Shown here: piece by piece, positions 8,597 through 16,893 of the stretch
How the letters are laid out: every line of letters starts with the position of its first letter
How positions within the stretch are numbered: the stretch's first letter is position 1
Origin: a virus
Reading direction: 5' to 3' (one strand)
DNA: 44,707 nucleotides
IMG/VR virus record: IMGVR_UViG_3300005663_000085
Span: 1-44,707 of that record
Program-made: the position numbers and the translations under genes
Notes under the pieces: model-generated
Database searches by the model: none
What the model saw: only the letters and a program-made list of their open reading frames with translations
Told to the model about the DNA's origin: nothing

Positions 8597-11413
8597 ATGA
8601 CCAGAAGAGAGTGGTTGTTAATCGCCTTATTTTGTTTTCTGGCCGGTACTGTGGCGGTCGGAGACAGCATCACCGATCTTACAGGATACACCGGCCAGGT
8701 CGGCCAGGAAGACATCAATTACGGGACCGGCCTGAGCACAGACACCTTTACCGTGCCCACCTACGACGGCAGCACGGTAACCCTGACCAAGGTTCCGGAT
8801 CCCACGACGGATGCGCATAGCCGGATCAAAGGTGTCTGGTATGTCAACAGCTCGACCACGATCGCGGACCACGGGGCAGCGTCCGGAGCGGACTATGCCG
8901 CCGGCAATCTGAAGAAGATCATCGATCTGACAGGCCACGCCATCACCGCGGCCACCAAGGCGAATCCGGTGGTGATCAGCGCGGCGGACCACGGGTTTGC
9001 CAACGGTGATACGATCACCATCCTGGATGTGGTGGGCATGACGCAGCTCAACGGCAACGAGTATATCGTAGCAAACAAGACGACCGGTACATTTGAGCTG
9101 TCGGGCGTGGACGGATCCGCGTACGGGACATACAGCTCTGGCGGATATGCCCACGGCGACGGCGTGACGATAGATCTGCCGGCGAATGCGGACTATCCGG
9201 TGCTGACTAATATGGTGGTGCCCCGGAACGTCGGGGTCCGGACGAATCCCGGAGCGATTGTCGAAGCCACCAGCGGGACCGTGGCGTGGAAAGGGCCCGT
9301 AATTGGTGATCCTACCTTTCAATGGCTGTCCGGGTCAGGACACTCGTTTGCATCAACATTTGTAAGCAGACTACTCACTCAATGGTGGGGAGCTACCGGG
9401 AACGGGATAATCGCGGATACAGCTGCTATACAGAATACGTTTACTGCAAGCTATAGCTCGAAAATACCTGTGTTTTTCCCGCTCGGATCATATCTCACAG
9501 GTACGATTATATATTATGGACAATCCATGTATGGCGTTCCTGGCTCGGGAAATCCTCTGTTCTCGGCGGGGCGTAGTAGGATTATAGGTTTAGATACTGA
9601 GGACGTCTTTCAATTCCCTGATATCACTTCCGCGACGCAGGGCTACGTCAGAGGGACGTTAGTAAAGGATTTAACCATCATAGTTGACGATACCTCAGAC
9701 GCAACCGGGAGTTTTTCTAGAGATGGCGGGGCCGTGGGGAATTGTGCCTTCGCCTTGCCCGCCGCTAACGGCACCGCAGCGGGTCATACCTTCGGGAATA
9801 ACCCATTAATACATGGAAAGTTCGAGAATGTCAGTCTTGAATCTCTTTCCCAAACGGCACAAAACGGATCATGTGGTATATTTCAACAGGCCCTAATCAT
9901 CGATTTCATATTCGACCATTTGCATCTTCAGAGGTTAGAGTTTGGATTCTGGGGAACGAAACCAACTACCAATGACCATCTGATAGAGTATGCTCCTGAC
10001 TGGCTACAGTTCTTAGGCGTAAATTTCAATGGATGTATAAATCCCTTTAGGGTTTATAATTCTTTCCAGTCCATTATTGATGGGATGCTCGTGTTGGGGT
10101 CATCTTCTGGGGACAAGGGAATTCGCATAGAGCAGTATTCCTCACTAGCAAGGGATCTTACCATATTGTGGTCTATAACTGGTCTTTATGAGGAGCTTAA
10201 CGCTGCAACGACAGGGGAAATATCAAAGTACGAAGGCCATAATCATGTAATCACAGCTAGTACATTAAAGCAGAACTACGGTGCTAGCTATATTACTTGG
10301 GATGCAATAGGTTCTAAAGTAACTGGTTCTAGAATAAACGGTGTGACTGGTGGGGCATCCGCTACACTAAGATTTAGTTCGACCTCTAGGAACAACTTGT
10401 TCGACCAGATCACTACGCGGGAGCCAGACGGGGCATGGTTGTCGGATGCGGGCAATGGAAATATAGTCAAAACGGTTAGATACGACGCCGAAGCTATGAG
10501 ATCAAGCCGACCCATCTCGGAAATGATAAGCCGCTTTCAACCCGCATTGGTTCGCACTGGGGATTTCACTATAACTGGTCCATCTAGTCCTTATTTTAGT
10601 CAGGAGGACTTGTTCATCACTCCTAGTGATATGGATCTGACAGGGGTATCCGAGACCATAACAAAGGATACTACCATAATAGAAAGTGGTGAGTACATAA
10701 CCTTTCCCTCCCCGGGGTCGGCGGGTTTTTTTGATTCCAACTCTACCCCTTCATTGTTGGGGTATAGATTTCCAGAGAGTAAAATCCGTGTCTACATCAA
10801 GGCAAAGATGGCATCCTCGGCCACAACTCAGCCTTGGGACATAAGAGTAGATAATGTGGTTAAGGGGTCCGACAGCCTATCTTTTGGGACAACTTTCTCC
10901 GTTGAATGGTTCGACGCGGACTTCACCGGTCTTACTAAGGGAGACTCTATAAGGTTCTTTGCCGGTGATGCAGTAGTAGCCCAAGACGTCCATGTCGCTT
11001 GGGTTGCCGTTGTCCCACATAAGGAATATGATCTAAATGCTCATATAGGAACCAGTTGGGGGGTATATGACTTTGCTGTAGACACTGGTGCGACAGGCAA
11101 CTATAGACTGGGGCAAATATTTAATAATGCAGTTATTACGAGGGCGTGGTATGAGACGATTACAGATCCGACAAGTGACGGAGCGGCAACTATAGCAATT
11201 AGTACAGCCCAGGCGGCGAATGAAATCATCACCGCTACGGCATTTGATAACGCTATTTTCGACCCAGGATATCATGACGGTACTCCTGATGGTACGGCAA
11301 CCAATTTTACTACCCAAACCACCGATATTAGAGATGTCCAGTTGGTTATAGCTGGTGCTGCATTAACTGCTGGGAAAATCAAAGTTTGGTGGGAGTATGT
11401 AGTAGGGGAATAA
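8597..11413 (+). CDS. Tailspike-like protein with pectate-lyase-type beta-helix and N-terminal signal-like segment
   Basis: 938 residues behind a good GGAGGG ribosome-binding site one base after the preceding stop. Residues 1-23 look like a secretion signal or membrane anchor: charged start, then LLIALFCFLAGTVAVG. Near residue 255 the segment WWGATGNGIIADTAAIQ followed by VFFPLGSYLTGTI is typical of the first turn of pectate-lyase-like right-handed beta-helices found in tailspikes and depolymerases. The C-terminal third is beta-rich and probably a receptor-binding or trimerisation domain. Codon use changes inside the gene: up to about 9300 it is GC-rich like its neighbours, after that clearly AT-richer, which suggests domain exchange. 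The role as adsorption spike or capsule-degrading enzyme is inferred from family knowledge; I did not locate catalytic residues. Confidence 0.75.
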   Translation: MTRREWLLIALFCFLAGTVAVGDSITDLTGYTGQVGQEDINYGTGLSTDTFTVPTYDGSTVTLTKVPDPTTDAHSRIKGVWYVNSSTTIADHGAASGADYAAGNLKKIIDLTGHAITAATKANPVVISAADHGFANGDTITILDVVGMTQLNGNEYIVANKTTGTFELSGVDGSAYGTYSSGGYAHGDGVTIDLPANADYPVLTNMVVPRNVGVRTNPGAIVEATSGTVAWKGPVIGDPTFQWLSGSGHSFASTFVSRLLTQWWGATGNGIIADTAAIQNTFTASYSSKIPVFFPLGSYLTGTIIYYGQSMYGVPGSGNPLFSAGRSRIIGLDTEDVFQFPDITSATQGYVRGTLVKDLTIIVDDTSDATGSFSRDGGAVGNCAFALPAANGTAAGHTFGNNPLIHGKFENVSLESLSQTAQNGSCGIFQQALIIDFIFDHLHLQRLEFGFWGTKPTTNDHLIEYAPDWLQFLGVNFNGCINPFRVYNSFQSIIDGMLVLGSSSGDKGIRIEQYSSLARDLTILWSITGLYEELNAATTGEISKYEGHNHVITASTLKQNYGASYITWDAIGSKVTGSRINGVTGGASATLRFSSTSRNNLFDQITTREPDGAWLSDAGNGNIVKTVRYDAEAMRSSRPISEMISRFQPALVRTGDFTITGPSSPYFSQEDLFITPSDMDLTGVSETITKDTTIIESGEYITFPSPGSAGFFDSNSTPSLLGYRFPESKIRVYIKAKMASSATTQPWDIRVDNVVKGSDSLSFGTTFSVEWFDADFTGLTKGDSIRFFAGDAVVAQDVHVAWVAVVPHKEYDLNAHIGTSWGVYDFAVDTGATGNYRLGQIFNNAVITRAWYETITDPTSDGAATIAISTAQAANEIITATAFDNAIFDPGYHDGTPDGTATNFTTQTTDIRDVQLVIAGAALTAGKIKVWWEYVVGE

Positions 11414-11476
11414 GCGCAAAGATGATCTGAAAGGAGAAGATCCACCGATATAGGGAACCCGGCCGGACCCGGGGTA

Positions 11477-11510
11477 GGGCTCTCGCGGAAATATCCGCGG
11501 GAGCCCTTTT
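11477..11510 (+). terminator. Strong rho-independent terminator after the tailspike
   Basis: A 13-base-pair stem (11477-11489 with 11494-11506, one G-T pair), a four-base AATA loop and a TTTT run immediately after. It closes the transcript carrying the giant gene and tailspike, and lies just upstream of the next promoter. Confidence 0.9.
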
Positions 11511-11531
11511 GATTCAGCCTGCATTTTTTTC

Positions 11532-11560
11532 TTGACAAGTGTTTCATGACCGCGTAATAG
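11532..11560 (+). promoter_or_regulatory. Putative sigma-70-type promoter for the regulator/replication operon
   Basis: A perfect TTGACA -35 box (11532-11537) is followed after 17 bases by TAATAG (11555-11560); a better-matching TAGAAT starts at 11558, but at 20 bases spacing. A GGAGGA ribosome-binding site (11569-11574) and the ATG at 11580 follow directly. The site sits between a terminator and the first gene of an operon, as expected for a real promoter. Confidence 0.6.
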
Positions 11561-11579
11561 AATTCCTTGGAGGAATATT

Positions 11580-11954
11580 ATGGCAATCACGCAGAAAAGA
11601 TTAGCGAAGGCGGCCGGCGTTACCCAGGGAATGATCTCTAAATTCCTTAATGGGCAGCGCCGGCCGCGTTGGTTTAGGGCTAAGAAGCTGGCGGCGATAA
11701 CGGGCACCGCCCCGGAGCTCTGGATGGAAGGAAGCCCGGACGAGATCCAGGCGGCAGTCTGCCGGCCGGCCCACAGAGTGATCTGCGGATGGTGCAGAAG
11801 GATCAAGGACGTGGAGTTGAAGCGGTGGACGGACTTGAGACTTGCGATTCCGCCCGGCGGGGATCCCCCGGATATCAGCCACGGCGTATGTCCCAGGTGT
11901 GAAGATGACCAATCCTCTAAAGATCCTGGAAATAACGGAGATCGTGGAGAGTGA
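11580..11954 (+). CDS. HTH (Cro/XRE-like) regulator with C-terminal zinc-binding cysteines
   Basis: 124 residues. The N-terminus has a helix-turn-helix of Cro/XRE type: RLAKAAGVTQGMISKFLNG (7-25) with RRPRWFRAKKLAAITGTAP after it, the usual helix 2/helix 3 and wing layout. The C-terminal half has CGWC and CPRC pairs that could hold one zinc ion. It is the first gene after a TTGACA promoter, so it may control its own operon, which also carries the primase and helicase. A lysogeny repressor is less likely because no integrase or partition gene is present. Confidence 0.75.
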   Translation: MAITQKRLAKAAGVTQGMISKFLNGQRRPRWFRAKKLAAITGTAPELWMEGSPDEIQAAVCRPAHRVICGWCRRIKDVELKRWTDLRLAIPPGGDPPDISHGVCPRCEDDQSSKDPGNNGDRGE

Positions 11955-12114
11955 CGAGAAGCGAGTATTGGTTACTCTCAAAAGAGCCGTCCAGGTTTGG
12001 ATCCCCAAAAAGAACGCAACGTGGATGCCGGGATGTGTGGCGGTGCCGATGTGGTACTACGAAAAAGCCCTGAAGTATCTGATGGAACCGGGAGACGACG
12101 ATGTCCCGTTTTAA
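11905..12114 (+). CDS. Small hypothetical phage protein
   Basis: 69 residues starting at the ATG preceded by AGGTGTGAAG; longer readings upstream run inside the regulator gene. It begins inside the end of the HTH gene and overlaps the next gene by 14 bases, as in a tightly packed early operon. It has a charged N-terminal half (VESDEKRVLVTLKRAVQVW), a WMPG/WYYEKALKYL aromatic stretch and an acidic end. I recognise no domain. Confidence 0.55.
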   Translation: MTNPLKILEITEIVESDEKRVLVTLKRAVQVWIPKKNATWMPGCVAVPMWYYEKALKYLMEPGDDDVPF

Positions 12115-12340
12115 TCCGGATCCCCGGGTCCTCGTGATGATCGAGGTGGAAGTGGTAAAGACGGAGTTTCTCTGGATTTGCCCGAAATGCCAGAAGGAAC
12201 GGACTGTGAGAAGCAGACGGCAAATAGTGATCTGTAAGGATTGCAGGTTGAGTTTCGAGGTGGCCGGTGTAACGGATAGGGCGCCGGTAGATATTATTGA
12301 TATCAATCAATTTAGGAGGGTCAAATGGGAACAGGATTAA
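12101..12340 (+). CDS. Small zinc-ribbon protein
   Basis: 79 residues. A CPKC knuckle near residue 28 and a CKDC knuckle about 18 residues later make a classic four-cysteine zinc ribbon. Basic residues between the knuckles (ERTVRSRRQ) would suit nucleic-acid contact. Its start overlaps the previous gene by 14 bases and its end overlaps the next. The molecular partner is unknown; a role in transcription or replication is a guess from the fold and the operon. Confidence 0.6.
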   Translation: MSRFNPDPRVLVMIEVEVVKTEFLWICPKCQKERTVRSRRQIVICKDCRLSFEVAGVTDRAPVDIIDINQFRRVKWEQD

Positions 12341-12699
12341 CAGAATTAGCGGATATCAGAAACATGGTGACGAGCTTCGCGGTCCGGATGGAACAGAGAA
12401 TGGTCGAAAAGATGAATACGGGCAAACGCGGATGGAATAGCCACGTACCGAACTTTGATCTCCTAATCGGCCGGATGATGGAGGCGATCGATCAGGGTAA
12501 ATGGGTGGACGCGGCAAACTACGCGGCGATACTCGATTATCGATCGAGGCACAATCTGCGCGACTATCCCCCGACGCCCGGGGAGCAATTCTTCTGCCCG
12601 GAGTGTGGCGAGGAGCTGCCCCACGGCAACGCGGTGTGCGAGAATTGCACTGATCAGGAGGGTGTAGATGCTGAACAAACAGGGTCCCGGGAAGATTGA
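12325..12699 (+). CDS. Hypothetical protein with helical MazG/DUF550-like middle and zinc ribbon tail
   Basis: 124 residues with overlaps on both sides. The middle (about 33-72) has the pattern GKRGWNSH...LLIGRMMEAI...WVDAANYAAIL, which resembles the helical segment in MazG-like or dATP/dGTP diphosphohydrolase N-terminal domains (EAANVANFAMML-type). The metal-binding EExxE of true MazG is not evident, so enzyme activity is doubtful. The C-terminus carries CPEC and CENC, a four-cysteine zinc ribbon. The ribbon is seen in the sequence; the MazG similarity is weak inference. Confidence 0.55.
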   Translation: MGTGLTELADIRNMVTSFAVRMEQRMVEKMNTGKRGWNSHVPNFDLLIGRMMEAIDQGKWVDAANYAAILDYRSRHNLRDYPPTPGEQFFCPECGEELPHGNAVCENCTDQEGVDAEQTGSRED

Positions 12700-13330
12700 C
12701 TGGACGGACTACACGTGGAATCCCATAAAAGGATGCTTGCACGAATGCCCCTACTGCTACATGGACAAGATGGTGAGATTCGATCCGGAGATTATGGAAC
12801 CGGGATTCCGGCCGGAATTTATCGGAGACGACATGCCACGGCTCAGAAGGCTGAAGCCGTCGAGGATCTTTGTTGGTTCATCCGGAGATATGTGGGGTGA
12901 GTGGGTGAAGCCCGAATGGATTCTGCAGGCCTTATATGTAGTCGAGCAATGCCCGCAGCACACCTTCCTATTCCTCACAAAGAACCCGAGGCGCTACGTG
13001 GATTTCCCTCTTCCTATTGAGAACGCATGGTACGGTACGACAGACGACGGAACACCCAGGACGGAGGGCAATATAACGAAGCTGGACATGGCGACGCAAA
13101 GTCACGGCACCAAGCGTTTCGTATCATTCGAGCCCCTCCTGGAAGAAGTACTGCCAAACCTGGTCGGGATATCCTGGATAATCATAGGCGCCGACTCGAC
13201 GCGAGGCGCAAAAAAGCCTCCCGACGAGTGGGCCGACCGGATCCTCAACGAGGCAAGCCTCCTGGGGATCCCCGCCTGGGTCAAGGATAACTACAAGTAT
13301 CCCCTGAGTGTAAAAAGGTTGCCAACATGA
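12668..13330 (+). CDS. DUF5131 / phage Gp37-Gp68 family protein (radical-SAM-like)
   Basis: 220 residues, near the usual length for the family. The signature KIDWTDYTWNPIKGC at the N-terminus is diagnostic for DUF5131, first seen in mycobacteriophage Gp37/Gp68. It leads into C23-x3-C27-x2-C30, the cluster-binding motif of radical SAM enzymes. Family hallmarks follow: a VGSSGDMWGEW segment, FLFLTKNPRRY, and RFVSFEPLLE with WIIIGADST near the C-terminus. The reaction is unknown; members are common in phages and often sit among DNA-metabolism genes, as here. The start has a GGAGGG site and overlaps the previous gene by 32 bases. Confidence 0.9.
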   Translation: MLNKQGPGKIDWTDYTWNPIKGCLHECPYCYMDKMVRFDPEIMEPGFRPEFIGDDMPRLRRLKPSRIFVGSSGDMWGEWVKPEWILQALYVVEQCPQHTFLFLTKNPRRYVDFPLPIENAWYGTTDDGTPRTEGNITKLDMATQSHGTKRFVSFEPLLEEVLPNLVGISWIIIGADSTRGAKKPPDEWADRILNEASLLGIPAWVKDNYKYPLSVKRLPT

Positions 13331-13524
13331 AGAAGGACCGCGAGTTCTACATGGACCAGTTTAAGTCAGAAGAATGCCTGTGCGGTCGAACCAAAAGGCC
13401 CTGGAACGCATTCTGCTACACTTGTTACCAGGCCCTGCCCTGGACGATGAAGAATGATCTTTGGAAGTCCTTTGGGCACGGATACGAAGAGGCCTACGAC
13501 GAAGCGGCCGAATACCTGAATTGA
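13327..13524 (+). CDS. Small cysteine-rich phage protein
   Basis: 65 residues, starting in a 4-base ATGA overlap with the DUF5131 gene. It has CLCGRTKRPWNAFCYTCYQALP, giving a C-x-C plus C-x2-C zinc knuckle, then a helical acidic tail (KSFGHGYEEAYDEAAEYL). This compact pattern recurs in small phage early proteins. No function can be given. Confidence 0.65.
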   Translation: MKKDREFYMDQFKSEECLCGRTKRPWNAFCYTCYQALPWTMKNDLWKSFGHGYEEAYDEAAEYLN

Positions 13525-13573
13525 GTTGGCTAGCTATTGTTGTGAATGGAAAAGAGGCAACAGCGAGGGTGGT

Positions 13574-14014
13574 ATGGAAAATAGTGGCGGAATAACAGCG
13601 AGCAACGGGGTTGTAATTCCAGACGATGTCTGGATGGACGCCAACACGCTATTAATTACGGGCGGAACTTATGAGAGCAACAGTGTATTGGCCTGGGACT
13701 CAGCAGACGTAACTATAAGCACGGAGTTGCATCTGGGAGAGTATCGATTTACCCAAGAGGGCGAGGTGATTGGGCCGGATTGGGAGTACAGGATGGAAGA
13801 AGTAGCAGTTCATCTTCAAACGCACCACAAACAGGAGGGTATCATGGTAGATTCCATAGGAGGTGTTCTCGGGGTCATGCTGATCTGTATCATAACGGTG
13901 AAGGTAATCATTCCGCGACTGACCATCGGCAGGATGGTAAAGGTGATTCGCGACCGGTTATGGAGACCGACGAAACGAGTCGCGGAAGAAGTGAAGAACG
14001 AGTGGAGCGAATAA
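13574..14014 (+). CDS. Hypothetical protein with C-terminal membrane helix; possible internal start at 13844
   Basis: Reading from the ATG at 13574 (preceded by GAGGG) gives 146 residues; a TTG at 13526 would add 16. The first half is soluble and beta-like; the second has one membrane helix (GGVLGVMLICIITVKVIIP) and a basic tail. An in-frame ATG at 13844 has a much better ribosome-binding site (AGGAGGG seven to eight bases upstream) and would make a 56-residue membrane protein consisting of just the helix and basic tail. Either form, or both, could be made. It overlaps the primase start in another frame. Confidence 0.5.
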   Translation: MENSGGITASNGVVIPDDVWMDANTLLITGGTYESNSVLAWDSADVTISTELHLGEYRFTQEGEVIGPDWEYRMEEVAVHLQTHHKQEGIMVDSIGGVLGVMLICIITVKVIIPRLTIGRMVKVIRDRLWRPTKRVAEEVKNEWSE

Positions 14015-14718
14015 CCGAAAAGCCGTGCGCTTTGGTTTACAATACGTTCTTCGAGCCCGGGGAAGTAGTTGAGATCCGGGCGTTCGGACTGGCCAGGAGC
14101 AATAAGGCCTGGGAAGGATTCGCCGGCGGCACGGGCATAGTCTATGGATACTTCGACAATGCCGACGCTTTCGGGCAGGCGGCCGAGGCGCTCGATCGAG
14201 CGAAAGCGACTGGTGTCTATTTCACGCTCAACCCCACAAATCCCGATCTGCTGGCAAGAGCTGCCAACAGACTGAAGGCGGCCAAGGCCAAGACGCCGGT
14301 AACCTCGGATAAGGACATCGAGTGCATCCGCTGGTTGCCGGTGGACCTGGATCCCGTCCGGAGCTCGGGGATTTCATCCAGTGCCGAGGAGCTGGAAAAT
14401 GCCGAGGATCTTCGGGACCGGATCATATCCTGGATGTCAGAAAGCGGCTTTGATAAATGGATAGCGGCCTGTTCGGGTAACGGAACCCATGCGGTGTTTC
14501 GGACCCATGAAGATCTCCCCAACATACAACCGATAGTAGATATCATCCGCGGCGGAGTTGAGGCCATTGCGGATAAGTTCTCCAACCGCACAGTCCACGT
14601 AGACCGCAAGGTATTCAATCCGTCCAGGATATGGAAGGTCTACGGGACCACAGCCAGGAAAGGTGACCATACAGAGAACCGTCCTCACAGGAAGAGCTAT
14701 ATCGAAAGCATCTCATGA
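13960..14718 (+). CDS. Archaeo-eukaryotic-type primase (Prim-Pol) domain protein
   Basis: 252 residues from the ATG at 13960; a GTG at 14002 is an alternative start and neither has a strong ribosome-binding site. Catalytic motifs of the AEP superfamily are visible: VDLDP (D129, D131) for metal binding, CSGNGTH (171-177) as the S-G-N-x-H motif, and WKVYGTTARKG (225-235) as the basic motif with K226 and R233. Family knowledge says this enzyme makes RNA or DNA primers. It ends in a 4-base overlap with the SF3 helicase, so the two look like a primase-helicase split into two coupled genes. The N-terminal FFEPGEVVEIRAFG is typical of the phage branch. Confidence 0.85.
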   Translation: METDETSRGRSEERVERITEKPCALVYNTFFEPGEVVEIRAFGLARSNKAWEGFAGGTGIVYGYFDNADAFGQAAEALDRAKATGVYFTLNPTNPDLLARAANRLKAAKAKTPVTSDKDIECIRWLPVDLDPVRSSGISSSAEELENAEDLRDRIISWMSESGFDKWIAACSGNGTHAVFRTHEDLPNIQPIVDIIRGGVEAIADKFSNRTVHVDRKVFNPSRIWKVYGTTARKGDHTENRPHRKSYIESIS

Positions 14719-16526
14719 GCGAAAGATACACTCTCGATCCCGAATCGCCGCTCGCACGGCTCGCCGCGCTATCCCCAAAAACCCCCGAAAAAGACCCACC
14801 CCCTACTACTCGAAAGAAGCCGAACGTCCAACCTCGTGGCTCTCAGAGCGTCGATTTGGGGCCGGTTGACGTAAAAAAGTACTTATTGCACTATGGGTAC
14901 GATTTTAACGAGAAAGCGGGATCGGGCAAGATCTTCTATAGGCTGTCTCAGTGTCTCTTCGATTCCAACCACGGACAGAACGAGGGGGCGATCGTGCAGG
15001 ACGAACAGGGGATGTTGACCTATTGGTGCTTCCACGATAACTGTAACCACACGTGGGCCGCGGCCAGGTTTGAGATCTCGGGAGAGGAATCACTGGCTCA
15101 ATTCTGCAAAAACTATGATCCGAACTACACCTCGCGCGAGAAGTCCCCGATGGATAGAGGCAAGACCCCGGATCCGGATGCCACCCCTCCCGTCCTCCCC
15201 CCTTCTGAAATAGACCCGTTGGTTTTTTATGATGATGATGGCGGCAAGAAGAAGTTCCGATCGCAATTCCTGGCTGAATATTTGCAGAGCTGGTTTTCAC
15301 CGATCGTGTGGGACGGCATGGCGTTCTACAAATACGAGGACGGAGGAGTGTGGAAGACGACGCACCTGGACCTGATAGGACAGGACGCGGTGATGGCTAT
15401 GGGTAAATACGCGACAAATGGAGCTATCGAGGCTACAATCAAACTAATGGAGAAGCGAACTATGATTCACTTTGATGAGTTCAAGCACCAGAGCCAGTAT
15501 CTGAATCTAAAGAACGGAATGCTTGAGATAGAAACCGGGAAGGTGTTGCCGCACGATCCGAAGTATTACAGTCGGATTCAGCTCGACGTATCGTACGATG
15601 AGAGCGCCGAATGTCCCAGGTGGGATAAATTCCTTGCCCAGGTATTTGCGGATGACTTCGACAAGATCACAGCCTTGCAAAGCTATTATGGGTATTGCTT
15701 GCTGCAGGACTGCAGATTCCAGAAGTGCCTGTTTATGGTGGGTAGCGGGGCCAACGGCAAGAGCGTAGCGTCAGACGTCCTGATCGCTATCCTGGGGGAG
15801 AATAACGTGTCGGCGCTTCCGATCGAGATGATGGGTAAATCGTTTCTGGTGGGACAACTGAAGGATAAGCTGGTAAACGTGGCCACCGAGATCTCCACGA
15901 GCCAACCGACAGATGCGGCGGTATTCAAGAATGCGATCACGGGCGGGCTGCTGGCCGCCGATCGTAAGCATGGGGATCCGTACAAGTTCTATCCGATCGC
16001 CAAACACATATTCTCCATGAATGAGGTCCCGAAGATCATCGACAAGAGCTATGGGTTCCAGCGCCGGCCGATAGTAATCACCTTCAATCAGCGCTTCGAG
16101 CCCGGGGTAGAGCCCTACGACCCCCTGTTGCTGGATAAGCTGAAGCTGGAGGCTACGGGGATTTTTATGTGGATGCTCGATGGCCTCCAGAGCGTGCTCG
16201 AAAGCGGTGGTCTTTTCATTCCGGATGTGGTTGTGAGGGATACCGAGAAACTGATAACCAGCATGAACCCGGCCCTGCAGTTCATAGAGGATTGCTGCAG
16301 GGTAGGGGAAGACTACGACGTAAGGCCCCGGGATCTGTATGCCGGGTACCTGGCGTGGTGCAAGGAGGGTCATAACCGCCCTTTGTCGAGAAACAGATTC
16401 TATGGTCTGATCCTCCTGTATTGCCCCGCAGTGAAGCCGAAGCAGGTCGGGGAGGATAGACACCGCGTGTATGCCGGCATCGGCCTGAGAGCTGATGCGA
16501 TAGCGAGCCCGGGTACATATGAATAG
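14715..16526 (+). CDS. D5-like / P4-type SF3 replicative helicase
   Basis: 603 residues, translationally coupled to the primase by ATGA. Residues about 80-112 hold a zinc-ribbon-like cluster (C80, H86, C105, C110). The middle has the DUF927/D5_N-like motif LNLKNGMLEIETG. The SF3 ATPase core carries Walker A GSGANGKS (343-350), then KLVNVATEIS as the acidic motif, and SMNEVPKI as sensor 1. The C-terminal third has the winged-helix-like segment typical of phage/plasmid primase C-terminal helicases. It would unwind DNA at the origin and recruit the primase. No phage DNA polymerase is visible, so host polymerase is presumably recruited. Confidence 0.92.
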   Translation: MSERYTLDPESPLARLAALSPKTPEKDPPPTTRKKPNVQPRGSQSVDLGPVDVKKYLLHYGYDFNEKAGSGKIFYRLSQCLFDSNHGQNEGAIVQDEQGMLTYWCFHDNCNHTWAAARFEISGEESLAQFCKNYDPNYTSREKSPMDRGKTPDPDATPPVLPPSEIDPLVFYDDDGGKKKFRSQFLAEYLQSWFSPIVWDGMAFYKYEDGGVWKTTHLDLIGQDAVMAMGKYATNGAIEATIKLMEKRTMIHFDEFKHQSQYLNLKNGMLEIETGKVLPHDPKYYSRIQLDVSYDESAECPRWDKFLAQVFADDFDKITALQSYYGYCLLQDCRFQKCLFMVGSGANGKSVASDVLIAILGENNVSALPIEMMGKSFLVGQLKDKLVNVATEISTSQPTDAAVFKNAITGGLLAADRKHGDPYKFYPIAKHIFSMNEVPKIIDKSYGFQRRPIVITFNQRFEPGVEPYDPLLLDKLKLEATGIFMWMLDGLQSVLESGGLFIPDVVVRDTEKLITSMNPALQFIEDCCRVGEDYDVRPRDLYAGYLAWCKEGHNRPLSRNRFYGLILLYCPAVKPKQVGEDRHRVYAGIGLRADAIASPGTYE

Positions 16527-16527
16527 C

Positions 16528-16542
16528 CCACGCGAAGCGTGG
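16528..16542 (+). terminator. Weak hairpin directly after the helicase stop
   Basis: A perfect six-base stem CCACGC/GCGTGG with a GAA loop begins two bases after the TAG. The following sequence is only moderately T-rich, so it may be a weak terminator or an mRNA-stabilising hairpin. Confidence 0.35.
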
Positions 16543-16786
16543 TTCCCTTACAAATCTTTTCCTTCAAACCATTACAAATAGACAGGCATAGTGATTGCAA
16601 TGAGACTCAATCCCGCGCCCTCCCCTTTTTTGTTCGCCCTCCGCCGCCCCCCTCCTCCTTTTCAAGTGAAATTGCTCATTTCCTGTGAGGGGCCGAACAG
16701 CTTTGAGGCATTCCGAACGGCAAAGGAACATCTTAGGGAGAAAGGTGTTCGGTATATTAGGTGTGATATCAGTGTGTTATTGGATT

Positions 16787-16893
16787 CCGAACAGATAGAA
16801 CACCTTTTCTGTATATCTATACGTAGTGTAAAAGAAAGCAAGAAGAGGATGAACTAGACTATAAAGTGGGGAAAAAGTGTTCTTTCTGTTCGG
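16787..16893. repeat. 24-base inverted repeat (21/24) with CCGAACAG core
   Basis: CCGAACAGATAGAACAC (16787-16803) recurs in inverted form as GTGTTCTTTCTGTTCGG (16877-16893), 16 of 17 bases. Extending to 24 bases (16787-16810 against 16870-16893) keeps 21 matches. A related half-site, AGAAAGGTGTTCGG, lies at 16739-16752 and could pair with 16798-16810. Two shorter CCGAAC sites lie at 16693 and 16713. The arrangement suggests several binding sites for one protein, for example a repressor or origin-binding protein. Confidence 0.7.

Noticed and set aside
11580-11954. HTH gene as a lysogeny repressor
   Set aside because: No integrase, excisionase pair, divergent promoter or partition gene is visible, and the gene runs with the replication operon; a general regulator is the safer call.
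16591-16857. 88-codon plus-strand frame in the non-coding region
   Set aside because: It runs through a pyrimidine tract and the dyad repeats, lacks a ribosome-binding site and has odd codon use; I treat the stretch as control sequence.
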